Positions 25,514 to 34,013 of a stretch of DNA of 64,000 nt are shown piece after piece (the stretch's first letter is position 1; the number at the start of each line of letters is the position of its first letter). Under the pieces are notes generated by a model. The model was not told the DNA's origin and made no database searches. It was given only the letters and a program-made list of their open reading frames with translations. Position numbers and translations under genes: made by a program. This DNA comes from Streptomyces bathyalis (GTDB lineage Bacteria > Actinomycetota > Actinomycetes > Streptomycetales > Streptomycetaceae): the NCBI RefSeq assembly GCF_015910445.1, contig NZ_CP048882.1, positions 5,391,501 through 5,455,500 on the forward strand. Reading direction: 5' to 3'.

Positions 25514-27672
25514 GCAACATCCCTGAGACCGGGCGCAGTCACCGCGTCAACATCCGGCTGGTCGCCATTCAGATCCTGGTGATGTCACTGCTGCTCACCC
25601 TCGGGGGACGCCTGTGGTATCTCCAGGTGCGCAACGGCGACCAGTACCAGAAGGAGGCCGCCGGCAACCACGTGCAGCAGGTCGTGCAGCCCGCTACCCG
25701 CGGCGCGATCCTCGACTCGCGCGGCGTGCCGATCGCTGACAACGAGACGCGCCTGGTCGTCTCCGCCTCCCGCACCGAGCTGATGAAGATGGACGACAGC
25801 GGCAAGGCCGTGCTGACCAGGCTTGCCGACATCCTCGACATGACGCCGAAGACCGTGCAGGAGAAGGTCCGGCTCTGCGACGCGAAGACGCCTCAGCCGT
25901 GCTGGAACGGTTCGCCCTACCAGCCGATCCCGGTCACCGACGACGCCACGACCCAGCAGGCCCTGCAGATCCGTGAACGGGCCGAGGACTTCCCGGGCAT
26001 CACCGCCGAACCCACGGCCGTACGCCGCTACCCGGCCCCCTACGGCTCCCGCACGTCGCAGGTGCTCGGCTACCTCTCGCCGGTCACCGACGAAGAGATC
26101 AGGAAGACGAAGAACACGGACTCGCCCTTCCTCTCCTCCGACGAGATCGGACGCTCCGGGATCGAGCGCACGTACGACGCCAAGCTGCGCGGCAGCTCGG
26201 GCGTGACGCGCTACGAGGTGGACAACCTGGGACGCGTCATGGGCCGGGCCAAGAGCGACAAGGCCGAGCCCGGCTCCAGCCTCGTCACGAGCATCGACTC
26301 ACGCGTGCAGGCCGTCACCGAGAACGAGTTGCTGACGGCGATGAAGAACGCCCGCAAGGAGCACGACAAGAACACCAACAGGAACTACAAGGCGGACGCC
26401 GGCGCGGCCGTCGTCATGGAGAACAAGACCGGCCGGGTCGTCGCGATGGCCTCCAACCCCGAGTACGACCCGAACGAGTGGGTCGGCGGCATCTCCGGCA
26501 AGAAGTACACGAAGCTGACGGGCAAGAAGTCCAACTACCCGCTGCTCAACCGCTCCATCCAGGGCCTCTCGGCGCCCGGTTCGGTGTTCAAGGTGATCTC
26601 CACGGCCGCCGCTGTGGAGGCGGGCAACAAGTTCGGCGGCAACTACAACTGCTCGTCCTCGTACAACGTCGGTGGGCAGACCTTCAAGAACTACGAGTCC
26701 CAGAGCCACGGCACGATCGATCTGGGCCGCGCGCTGGAGGTCTCCTGCGACACCGTCTTCTATGACCTGGCCTACAAGCAGTGGCTCAAGGACGGCGGCA
26801 ACAACCCGAAGAAGAACGCCGCGGACCACTTCTACAAGACGGCCCACAAGTTCGGCCTCGGTGCGAAGACGCACGTCGACCTGCCCAACGAGGTCGAAGG
26901 CCGCGTCCCGGACCGCCAGTGGAAGAAGGACTACTGGAAGGCCAACAAGGACGCCTGGTGCAAGCAGGCCAAGGACCCCAAGTCCTATGCGGACAAGATC
27001 GCCAAGGAGAACTGCGTCTCCGGCATGAAGATGCGAGCCGGTGACAGCGTCAACTACTCGATCGGGCAGGGCGACACGCTCGTCACGCCGATCCAGATGG
27101 CGACCATCTACTCGGCGATCGCCAACGGCGGCACCCTGTACAACCCCACCCTCGGCAAGGCGACCATAGGGCCGAAGGGCAAGACCATAAAGGAGATCCA
27201 GCCGAAGTCCCACGGCAAGCTGCCCGTGAAGAAGAGCCTGCTGAAGAAGATGGACAAGGCGCTCGCGGGTGTCGCCGAACGAGGCACCGCGGCCTGGCGC
27301 TTCGGTGACGCCGGCTGGCCCCAGGACAAGATCAAGATGCACGCCAAGACGGGTACGGCCGAGGTCGCGGGCAAGCAGACCACGTCCTGGTTCGCTACGT
27401 ACACCAAGGACTACACGGTCGTCATGACGATCTCCCAGGGTGGTACCGGCTCGGGTGCCTCCGGCCCCGCCGTGCGCAACATCTACAACGCCATCTACGG
27501 GGTCAACGCCAGCGGCGATCTCGACGAGAAGGCCGCACTGCTGCCGCACCCCGAGGAGGGTCTCCCGAAGGTCGACAGCCACGGCAACATCGAGGCCAGG
27601 GAGGACGAGGACTTCAAGAAGCGCGCCGAACGCGCGGTGAAGGGCGCACCCGCCGGCGGAGCGGCCGGATGA
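25510..27672 (+). CDS. mrdA: Penicillin-binding protein 2, class B transpeptidase of the elongation/sporulation complex
   Basis: Cross-links peptidoglycan with RodA as polymerase. The 720-aa protein has an N-terminal membrane anchor (VAIQILVMSLLLTLGGRLWYL), a dimerisation domain with the RGAILDSRGVPIADN motif, and the transpeptidase domain: S358-V-F-K361 (active-site SxxK), S412-C-D414 (second motif) and K613-T-G615. The C-terminal tail is charged. The GTG at 25510 overlaps the mreD TGA and the gene's own TGA overlaps the rodA ATG, so all three are translationally coupled. Confidence 0.96.
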   Translation: MSNIPETGRSHRVNIRLVAIQILVMSLLLTLGGRLWYLQVRNGDQYQKEAAGNHVQQVVQPATRGAILDSRGVPIADNETRLVVSASRTELMKMDDSGKAVLTRLADILDMTPKTVQEKVRLCDAKTPQPCWNGSPYQPIPVTDDATTQQALQIRERAEDFPGITAEPTAVRRYPAPYGSRTSQVLGYLSPVTDEEIRKTKNTDSPFLSSDEIGRSGIERTYDAKLRGSSGVTRYEVDNLGRVMGRAKSDKAEPGSSLVTSIDSRVQAVTENELLTAMKNARKEHDKNTNRNYKADAGAAVVMENKTGRVVAMASNPEYDPNEWVGGISGKKYTKLTGKKSNYPLLNRSIQGLSAPGSVFKVISTAAAVEAGNKFGGNYNCSSSYNVGGQTFKNYESQSHGTIDLGRALEVSCDTVFYDLAYKQWLKDGGNNPKKNAADHFYKTAHKFGLGAKTHVDLPNEVEGRVPDRQWKKDYWKANKDAWCKQAKDPKSYADKIAKENCVSGMKMRAGDSVNYSIGQGDTLVTPIQMATIYSAIANGGTLYNPTLGKATIGPKGKTIKEIQPKSHGKLPVKKSLLKKMDKALAGVAERGTAAWRFGDAGWPQDKIKMHAKTGTAEVAGKQTTSWFATYTKDYTVVMTISQGGTGSGASGPAVRNIYNAIYGVNASGDLDEKAALLPHPEEGLPKVDSHGNIEAREDEDFKKRAERAVKGAPAGGAAG

Positions 27673-28868
27673 GCACACACTCGTACTCCCTCAGCGGCTA
27701 CGGGCCGCAGAAGAAGTCGGCGTGGGGCAGGGTCACCGCACGCGACTCAGCGGTTTGGCGGCTGGACTGGGTCATGGTGCTGGCCGGCATCGGGCTCTCC
27801 ATCGTCGGCTCGCTCCTGGTCTGGTCGGCCACGCGCAACCGCACGGACCTCAACCAGGGCGACCCGTACTACTTCGTGACCCGTCACGTGCTCAGCCTCG
27901 TCGTGGGGCTGCTGCTGATGGCCGGCATGGTGTGGCTCGGCCACCGCAGGGTGCGCGGGGCGGTGCCGTTCCTCTACGGGGCGACCCTGCTGCTCGCGCT
28001 CCTCGTTCTGACCCCGCTGGGCGCGACCATCAACGGGCAGCGTGCCTGGCTCCATCTCGGCGGTGGCTTCTCGTTGCAGCCCGCCGAGTTCGTCAAGATC
28101 ACCGTGATCCTCGGCATGGCGATGCTGCTTGCCGCTCGCGTGGACGCGGGGGACCGGGAGCATCCGGACCACCGCATCGTGCTCCAGGCGCTGGGCCTGG
28201 CGGCGGCCCCGATCGTGGTCATCATGCTGATGCCCGACCTCGGTTCAGTGATGGTCATGGTCATAATCGTCCTGGGAGTGCTGCTCGCCTCCGGCGCCTC
28301 GAACCGGTGGATCGTGGGGCTGTCCGCCGCCGGCACCGGGGGAGCCGTACTGGTCTGGGCGCTCGGGCTGCTCGACGAGTACCAGATCGACCGCTTCGCG
28401 GCTTTCGCCAACCCCGCGCTGGACCCGTCCGGCGTCGGCTACAACACCAACCAGGCGCGTATCGCCATCGGTTCGGGCGGCCTGAGCGGCAAGGGGCTCT
28501 TCGAGGGATCGCAGACCACGGGGCAGTTCGTGCCCGAGCAGCAGACGGACTTCGTGTTCACCGTCGCCGGCGAGGAACTGGGCTTCCTGGGCGGCGCGTT
28601 GATCATTCTGCTGCTGGGTGTCGTGATCTGGCGGGCCTGCCGCATCGCGCGGGAGGCCTCCGAGCTGTACAGCACGATCGTCGCCGCCGGAGTGATCGCC
28701 TGGTTCGCCTTCCAGTCGTTCGAGAACATCGGGATGACGCTGGGCATCATGCCGGTCGCGGGGCTTCCGCTCCCGTTCGTCTCCTACGGCGGTACGTCGA
28801 TGTTCGCCGTGTGGATCGCGCTCGGGCTGCTGCAGTCGATCAGAGTGCAGCGTCCCGTCTCGGCGTAG
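27669..28868 (+). CDS. rodA: RodA/FtsW family peptidoglycan glycosyltransferase (SEDS)
   Basis: Polymerises lipid II glycans in partnership with PBP2. The 399-aa protein has ten predicted helices and SEDS hallmarks: LGATINGQRAWLHLGGGFSLQPAEFVKI, MPDLGSVMVM, the large extracellular loop with YNTNQARIAIGSGGLSGKGL and TDFVFTVAGEELGFLG, and GITLG-type GMTLGIMPVAGLPLPFVSYGGT near the end. In Streptomyces coelicolor the equivalent (sfr) closes the mre cluster. ATGA overlap with mrdA sets the start. Confidence 0.96.
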   Translation: MSTHSYSLSGYGPQKKSAWGRVTARDSAVWRLDWVMVLAGIGLSIVGSLLVWSATRNRTDLNQGDPYYFVTRHVLSLVVGLLLMAGMVWLGHRRVRGAVPFLYGATLLLALLVLTPLGATINGQRAWLHLGGGFSLQPAEFVKITVILGMAMLLAARVDAGDREHPDHRIVLQALGLAAAPIVVIMLMPDLGSVMVMVIIVLGVLLASGASNRWIVGLSAAGTGGAVLVWALGLLDEYQIDRFAAFANPALDPSGVGYNTNQARIAIGSGGLSGKGLFEGSQTTGQFVPEQQTDFVFTVAGEELGFLGGALIILLLGVVIWRACRIAREASELYSTIVAAGVIAWFAFQSFENIGMTLGIMPVAGLPLPFVSYGGTSMFAVWIALGLLQSIRVQRPVSA

Positions 28869-29021
28869 GGGTCGTTGCCGTTCCTGTAGGTCGTTGCTGC
28901 GATGACGCTTCTGTCGTGTGCGCGGCGTCCCGTCCCCATGCCGGGCGGCGGCCTGTCCGGCTCAGCGCGTGTGACTTCCGCGACGGGAACGCGACGCCCG
29001 CCGCGTCCAGGAGGAGGTGAC

Positions 29022-29044
29022 GGCCCCGCCTGAAGGGGCGGGCC
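29022..29044 (+). terminator. Possible hairpin after the mre cluster
   Basis: GGCCC (29022-29026) and GGGCC (29040-29044) close a G/C stem with imperfect interior pairing around TGAA. Confidence 0.4.
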
Positions 29045-29130
29045 CTGGACGGGCGCCATCCGTCTCCCGCGTCCGCGTTACGCTGGATGGTCACCTGCAC
29101 CGCGAACGCGCCCTGAGCCGAGGAACCCCC

Positions 29131-31059
29131 ATGCCAGTCGAGTCGGTCTTCCCGCGCCTGGAGGCCCTCCTTCCCCATGTCCAGAAGCCCATCCAGTACG
29201 TGGGCGGTGAGCTGAACTCCACCGTCAAGGACTGGGACTCCTGCGACGTCCGCTGGGCGCTGATGTACCCGGACGCCTACGAGGTGGGGCTGCCCAACCA
29301 GGGCGTCATGATCCTCTACGAGGTGCTCAACGAGCGCGAGGGCGTACTGGCCGAACGCACCTACAGCGTCTGGCCGGACCTGGAGAAGCTGATGCGGGAG
29401 AACGACGTCCCGCAGTTCACGGTGGACGGGCACCGCCCCGTCGGCGAGTTCGACGTGCTCGGTGTCTCCTTCGCCACCGAGCTCGGCTACACCAACCTCC
29501 TCACCGCCCTCGAACTCTCCGGCGTCCCGCTCGAGTCGAAGGACCGCGGCGACGACCACCCGATCGTCATGGCCGGCGGCCACGCGGCCTTCAACCCCGA
29601 ACCCATCGCCGACTTCCTCGACTGCGCCGTCGTGGGCGACGGCGAGCAGGCCGTGCTCGAGGTCAGCGAGATCATCCGCGCGTGGAAGGCCGAGGGGCGG
29701 CCCGGCGGCCGGGACGAACTCCTGCTGCGCCTGGCCAAGACCGGTGAGGTCTACGTCCCCAGGTTCTACGACGTGGAGTACCTGGCGGACGGGCGCATCT
29801 CCCGTGTGGTGCCGAACCGTTCGGGCGTGCCGTGGCGGGTCTCGAAGCGCACGGTGATGGACCTGGACGAATGGCCGTACCCCAAGCAGCCGTTGGTGCC
29901 GCTCGCGGAGACCGTGCACGAGCGGATGTCCGTGGAGATCTTCCGTGGCTGCACCCGTGGCTGCCGCTTCTGCCAGGCGGGCATGATCACTCGTCCGGTG
30001 CGGGAGCGCTCCATCACCGGGATCGGCGACATGGTGGAGAAGGGGCTGAAGAACACCGGCTTCGAAGAGGTCGGGCTGCTCTCCCTCTCGTCCGCGGACC
30101 ACAGCGAGATCGGCGACGTGGCCAAGGGCCTCGCCGACCGCTACGAGGAGGACAAGATCGGCCTGTCTCTTCCCTCGACCCGCGTCGACGCGTTCAACAT
30201 CGATCTCGCCAACGAGCTGACCCGCAACGGGCGCCGCTCCGGCCTGACCTTCGCGCCGGAGGGCGGCAGCGAACGCATCCGCAAGGTCATCAACAAGATG
30301 GTCTCGGAGGAGGACCTGATCCGCACCGTCGCCACCGCCTACGGCAACGGCTGGCGGCAGGTGAAGCTGTACTTCATGTGCGGGCTGCCCACCGAGACCG
30401 ACGAGGACGTGCTGCAGATCGGCGACATGGCCGTCAACGTCATCGCCAAGGGCCGCGAGGTCGCGCGCTCCAACGACATCCGCTGCACCGTGTCCATCGG
30501 CGGGTTCGTGCCCAAGCCGCACACCCCCTTCCAGTGGGCGCCTCAGCTGTCGGCGGAGGAGACCGACCAGCGGCTCGGCAAGCTGCGCGAGAAGATCCGC
30601 GGCGACAAGAAGTACGGGCGCTCCATCGGCTTCCGCTACCACGACGGCAAGCCCGGCATCGTCGAGGGACTGCTCTCGCGGGGCGACCGGCGCGTGGGCG
30701 CGGTGATCCGCGAGGTCTTCGACCGTGGCGGCCGCTTCGACGGCTGGCGCGAGTACTTCAGCTACCAGCTGTGGATGGACGCCGCGGCCCGCACGCTGCC
30801 GGACTTCGGAGTCGACGTCGACTGGTACACGACGCGTGAGCGCACGTACGAAGAGGTCCTGCCCTGGGACCACTTGGACTCCGGCCTGGACAAGGACTGG
30901 CTCTGGGAGGACTGGCAGGACGCCCTCGACGAGACCGAGGTCGAGGACTGCCGCTGGACGCCCTGCTTCGACTGCGGAGTGTGCCCTCAGATGGACACGG
31001 AGATCCAGATCGGCCCGACCGGCAAGAAGCTGCTGCCGCTCTCGGTCGTGAACAAGTAG
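29131..31059 (+). CDS. B12-binding-type radical SAM protein (TIGR03960 family)
   Basis: A radical SAM enzyme of unknown reaction, associated with the DUF2344 protein. The 642-aa protein begins with a cobalamin-binding-like Rossmann domain (~1-210: MYPDAYEVGLPNQGVMILYEVLN, VMAGGHAAFNPEPIADFLDC), then the core with the C-x3-C-x2-C cluster motif FRGCTRGCRFCQAG (~274-281) and the TFAPEGGSERIRKVINK, GLPTETDEDV segments. The C-terminal Cys-rich CFDCGVCPQ suggests a second metal/cluster site. The ATG at 29131 follows GAGG. Partner genes of this family are usually adjacent or fused; here the partner lies ~4.5 kb away. Its gene neighbours elsewhere (rne, rplU) suggest an RNA- or translation-linked task, not proven. 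Confidence 0.9.
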   Translation: MPVESVFPRLEALLPHVQKPIQYVGGELNSTVKDWDSCDVRWALMYPDAYEVGLPNQGVMILYEVLNEREGVLAERTYSVWPDLEKLMRENDVPQFTVDGHRPVGEFDVLGVSFATELGYTNLLTALELSGVPLESKDRGDDHPIVMAGGHAAFNPEPIADFLDCAVVGDGEQAVLEVSEIIRAWKAEGRPGGRDELLLRLAKTGEVYVPRFYDVEYLADGRISRVVPNRSGVPWRVSKRTVMDLDEWPYPKQPLVPLAETVHERMSVEIFRGCTRGCRFCQAGMITRPVRERSITGIGDMVEKGLKNTGFEEVGLLSLSSADHSEIGDVAKGLADRYEEDKIGLSLPSTRVDAFNIDLANELTRNGRRSGLTFAPEGGSERIRKVINKMVSEEDLIRTVATAYGNGWRQVKLYFMCGLPTETDEDVLQIGDMAVNVIAKGREVARSNDIRCTVSIGGFVPKPHTPFQWAPQLSAEETDQRLGKLREKIRGDKKYGRSIGFRYHDGKPGIVEGLLSRGDRRVGAVIREVFDRGGRFDGWREYFSYQLWMDAAARTLPDFGVDVDWYTTRERTYEEVLPWDHLDSGLDKDWLWEDWQDALDETEVEDCRWTPCFDCGVCPQMDTEIQIGPTGKKLLPLSVVNK

Positions 31060-31066
31060 GGCGATA

Positions 31067-31097
31067 CGCCGGCCCTGTCGACGCGACGGGGCCGGCG
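31067..31097. terminator. Bidirectional terminator
   Basis: A nearly perfect 14-bp stem (31067-31080 with 31084-31097) and 3-base loop separate the radical SAM gene from the opposing exporter gene. Confidence 0.8.
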
Positions 31098-31147
31098 GCG
31101 TCCTCAGTGCCCGTGCCCTGCCGGAGCACCCGGGCGAGCGTCGGAGA

Positions 31148-32587
31148 TCAGGCGGCGGAGCCGTCGGCGGCCGGTTCGTCCTTGGCCGGTTCCTTCCTGG
31201 CCGGGGCGGCCTCTTCGCCGGGTAGGCGCGTACGGACCAGCGCGAGGACCGACAGTGCGCCGACTGCCGTCGCCAGAGTCATGGCTCCGCGCATCCCCTC
31301 AGGCTCGTAGGAGGAGGCGGACCACACCAGCGTCGCGAGAGCGGGACCGAGCGCGAATCCCATCTGGCGGGCCAGGCTGGTCGAGGCACCGGTGGTCGCC
31401 AGCAGCGGCCGTGGCGTGCGGGTCATCGCGATCGCCATGTTGGGGGCGTTGAACAGGCCGTTTCCGCAGCCGGCCAGGAACAGCCGCCACGAGAGGTCGG
31501 CAGTGCCCCAGGAGTGGTCCATCGGCAGGAGAAGGGCCATGCCGACGGTGAAGAGAGCTGCCCCGAGGACGGCGGTCCTCCGGCGACTCCACCAGTCGCC
31601 CAGGAAGCCGCCGACCGGTCCCATCAAGGCCATGCCCGCCGGGAAGGCCAGGATCGTGACGCCCGCTGCCGACACCGACTCGCCGAGCTCCCGCTGCATG
31701 AAGTACGGGGTGATGAAGAAGACGGTGCCGATGGCCGTGGCGGCCGAGACCAGCGCGACGTGCGGTCCCATCTCCCCGGGTGTGCGGAAGAGTTGGCGGA
31801 CCGCCCCGCTGGTGGGCATGCGCAGCCAGAGGAAGAGCAGCGGCAGCGCCAGCAGTGCGAGCAGCACCCACACCGGACCGTCGCTCGCGGTGAGGGAGAG
31901 GGCGAGCAGCAGTGCGGCCACGGCCGCGCTGAGCAGCAGGGATTCCGCGAACCAGGCACGGTCCGGCACCGTCAGCGGCGCCCCCTGCGGCAGCATGCGT
32001 GCCCCTGCCGCCATGACGAGGACGCTCACCGGGATGTTGACGAAGAAGATCCACGGCCAGCCCAGCACGTCGACGACCAGGCCGCCGAGGCCCGGACCGC
32101 AGATGAGTCCGAGCGGGCCGAGAGTGGTGATCAGCCCCATCGCCCGGCCGCGTGCCTGAGGCCGTACCGCCGAGGTGGCCAACGCCGGAACCAGCGAGAA
32201 GAGCAGTGCACCGAAGGTTCCCTGGGCCAGCCGTGCGGCGATCAGCCAGTCCATGCCGGGTGCGAGTCCCGCGGCGGTACTCGCGAGAGCGAAGCCGGTG
32301 AGCGAGAACAGCAGGGCCGGGCGCCGCCCGACGCTGTCCAGCCAGCGGCCGCTCGGCAGCGCCAGACCGGCGAGTGGCAGCAGATACGCGAGCACTGTCC
32401 ACTCGGTCGTGCTGGTGGAGTTCTGGAAGTCACGCTCGATGGCCGGGAGAGCGACGTTGACGATGCTCATGTCCACGGACGCCATGAACACGGCCAGGCC
32501 CGCGGCGACCACCAGCCACCAGCGGTCCCGCTCATCTTCCGCCGGCCCTACGGGACGCGGCCCGCCACGATCAGTCCCGTCGGTCAT
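31148..32587 (-). CDS. DHA2-family MFS drug/metabolite exporter (14 TM)
   Basis: Proton-driven export pump of the EmrB/QacA branch. The 479-aa protein shows FMASVDMSIVNVALPAI in TM1 (the D-x-x-x-V-N-V-A-L-P family signature), motif A GRWLDSVGRRPALL, the antiporter motif C region GPLGLICGPGLGGLVVD in TM5, and ~14 helices. It is the last gene of a three-gene operon after the ArsR-ArsC fusion and the VOC protein (3-base gap to the VOC stop), so it should be induced by the same signal, plausibly an arsenical or similar thiol-reactive species. It is not of the ArsB/Acr3 type, so which compound it moves is open. Confidence 0.88.
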   Translation of the reverse strand: MTDGTDRGGPRPVGPAEDERDRWWLVVAAGLAVFMASVDMSIVNVALPAIERDFQNSTSTTEWTVLAYLLPLAGLALPSGRWLDSVGRRPALLFSLTGFALASTAAGLAPGMDWLIAARLAQGTFGALLFSLVPALATSAVRPQARGRAMGLITTLGPLGLICGPGLGGLVVDVLGWPWIFFVNIPVSVLVMAAGARMLPQGAPLTVPDRAWFAESLLLSAAVAALLLALSLTASDGPVWVLLALLALPLLFLWLRMPTSGAVRQLFRTPGEMGPHVALVSAATAIGTVFFITPYFMQRELGESVSAAGVTILAFPAGMALMGPVGGFLGDWWSRRRTAVLGAALFTVGMALLLPMDHSWGTADLSWRLFLAGCGNGLFNAPNMAIAMTRTPRPLLATTGASTSLARQMGFALGPALATLVWSASSYEPEGMRGAMTLATAVGALSVLALVRTRLPGEEAAPARKEPAKDEPAADGSAA

Positions 32588-32590
32588 GGC

Positions 32591-32983
32591 TCATCGGCCG
32601 GCGGGCTGGAACAGCTCGACCACGTTGCCGGACGGATCCTCCAGCAGGATCTGCCGGCCTCCGGGGCCGGAGACGATGTCGTTCCGGAACGTGAGTCCCG
32701 CGGCGCGCAGCCGGTCCACCTCGGCGGCGATGTCGTCCACGATGAGATGGATCCGGTTCCATCCTCCCGGCGCTGGTTGCGCGCCGTCCGGCATCGGCCG
32801 GCCCGCCGAACTGGACGGGCCGCTCAGCAGGAGCCGCAGGTTGCCGCGCAGGACGTCGGCGAAGGCCGGAGCCGCGCTCATCCTGACGGTGAACCCGAGG
32901 TGAGCGGTGTAGAAGTCGATCGCGGTGTCGACGTCGTCGACCATGTACCGGACGCTGACCAGGTCCGCGGAGCTGTCGGACAT
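32591..32983 (-). CDS. VOC (glyoxalase/bleomycin-resistance fold) protein
   Basis: Small vicinal-oxygen-chelate protein, 130 aa with two beta-alpha-beta3 halves: VSVRYMVDDVDTAIDFYTAHLGF and RIHLIVDDIAAEVDRLRAAG, ending ILLEDPSGNVVELFQP. The second half keeps His and Glu expected for metal binding, while the first half has Arg in place of the usual ligand. It has no Cys, so it lacks the thiols of the C-As lyase ArsI. The ATG overlaps the ArsR-ArsC stop (TGATG) after GGAGGGG. Operon position suggests a detoxifying or sequestering role beside the exporter. Confidence 0.85.
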   Translation of the reverse strand: MSDSSADLVSVRYMVDDVDTAIDFYTAHLGFTVRMSAAPAFADVLRGNLRLLLSGPSSSAGRPMPDGAQPAPGGWNRIHLIVDDIAAEVDRLRAAGLTFRNDIVSGPGGRQILLEDPSGNVVELFQPAGR

Positions 32984-33816
32984 CACTGGGTCCCCTCCGA
33001 ACGCGCCGGGGCGCGTTCGATCGCGTGGAGCAGGAAGTGGATACGCGTGTCGAGTTCGTCGGCGGTGCGGACGAACGCCTGGTAGCTGTGCTCGTCGGCC
33101 GTCGCCGCAGCGGCCGGGTCGGGGATGCTCCAGTGCGCCACGGTGGGAGGGCCGGGGAAGTCCGGGCACTTCTCACGTACGCGGTCACAGAGGCTGATCA
33201 CGTGGTCGAACCGCTGGTCGGTGAACTCGCTCAGGTGCTTGGAGCGGCGGCCGGCGATGTCGATGCCGCGTTCGCGCATGGCACGTACGGCATCGCGGTG
33301 CAGGGGCTTGGGGTGACTGCCGGCGCTGGCCGCTTCGATCCGCGGACCTCCCAGCTGCTCCAGGATCGCCTCGGCCATCTGGGACCGCGCGCTGTTGCCG
33401 GTGCACAGGAAGAGCACCCGGACCCGTGGCTGCCGCGGCTTCCGTCTCCCGCCCCCCGCCGCCGGCTCCGCCAGCGGGGCCGGGACCAGCCTCAGTCCGG
33501 GATGCAGGGCGGTGCCCGCTTCGGCCAGACCGTCGCGGCAGGCGGCCAGATCGAGGCTGTAATAGGTGTCGCGTCCGTCGGCAGAACTGCGTCGCATGGT
33601 CACCAGCCCGGCGTCGCGCAACTGGCCGAGGTGGTAGGAGGTAAGGCTCTGCCGCAGGCCAACCAGTGCGGTGAGTTCGCGGACCTGCCGGTCGCTGCGC
33701 GCCAGTTCGCTGAGCAGCTGCCACCGCACCGGGTGCCCGGTCAGGGACAGGACGCCGGGTGGTGCCGCTATCTGATCGTCTTGCTGGGCAGTTGAAGTCA
33801 CGCGAGCAAGGTACAT
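32983..33816 (-). CDS. ArsR regulator fused to LMW-PTP-type arsenate reductase (ArsR-ArsC)
   Basis: One 277-aa polypeptide carries a repressor and an enzyme. Residues ~20-95 form the winged helix (LTGHPVRWQLLSELA; RQSLTSYHLGQLRDAGLV; wing RRSSADGRDTYYSL). A Gly/Arg/Pro linker leads at ~132 to an arsenate reductase: P-loop C138-TGNSA-R144, C210-DRVREK-C217 (the redox pair spaced as in thioredoxin-coupled ArsC), FPGPP and the general-acid DP loop (SIPDPAA). All three catalytic Cys are present, so it should be active. The start is uncertain: ATG 33816 lies inside the putative operator and no SD is seen (GTG 33801 possible). It is first in an operon with VOC and exporter genes. Confidence 0.87.
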   Translation of the reverse strand: MYLARVTSTAQQDDQIAAPPGVLSLTGHPVRWQLLSELARSDRQVRELTALVGLRQSLTSYHLGQLRDAGLVTMRRSSADGRDTYYSLDLAACRDGLAEAGTALHPGLRLVPAPLAEPAAGGGRRKPRQPRVRVLFLCTGNSARSQMAEAILEQLGGPRIEAASAGSHPKPLHRDAVRAMRERGIDIAGRRSKHLSEFTDQRFDHVISLCDRVREKCPDFPGPPTVAHWSIPDPAAAATADEHSYQAFVRTADELDTRIHFLLHAIERAPARSEGTQ

Positions 33817-33831
33817 CAATCGAGATAGATG
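33814..33831. promoter_or_regulatory. ArsR-type imperfect palindrome
   Basis: CATCAATCGAGATAGATG matches its own reverse complement at 14 of 18 positions (CATC-w-ATC-nn-GAT-w-GATG). It overlaps the first codon of the ArsR-ArsC gene and sits in an unusually AT-rich patch, as expected for an ArsR operator. Confidence 0.6.
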
Positions 33832-34013
33832 AATCAATCTGTTTTGTTGAATTGGGAGTCGGGTCGTACACGCACGGTCCGGGACGTGAGGATGCGGATG
33901 GGGTCGAGCGGCGAGGAGCCGCTGCCGAGGGAGGTCGCCAAGTGGGGCGCGGGGCGCGGCTTTTCCGTACGCCGCCCGGTGCGATGAACCGGACGGGCCG
34001 CGCAGGCGTCCTC

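Noticed and set aside
32591..32983. VOC protein as ArsI C-As lyase
   Set aside because: ArsI needs Cys ligands for the arsenic; this protein has none.
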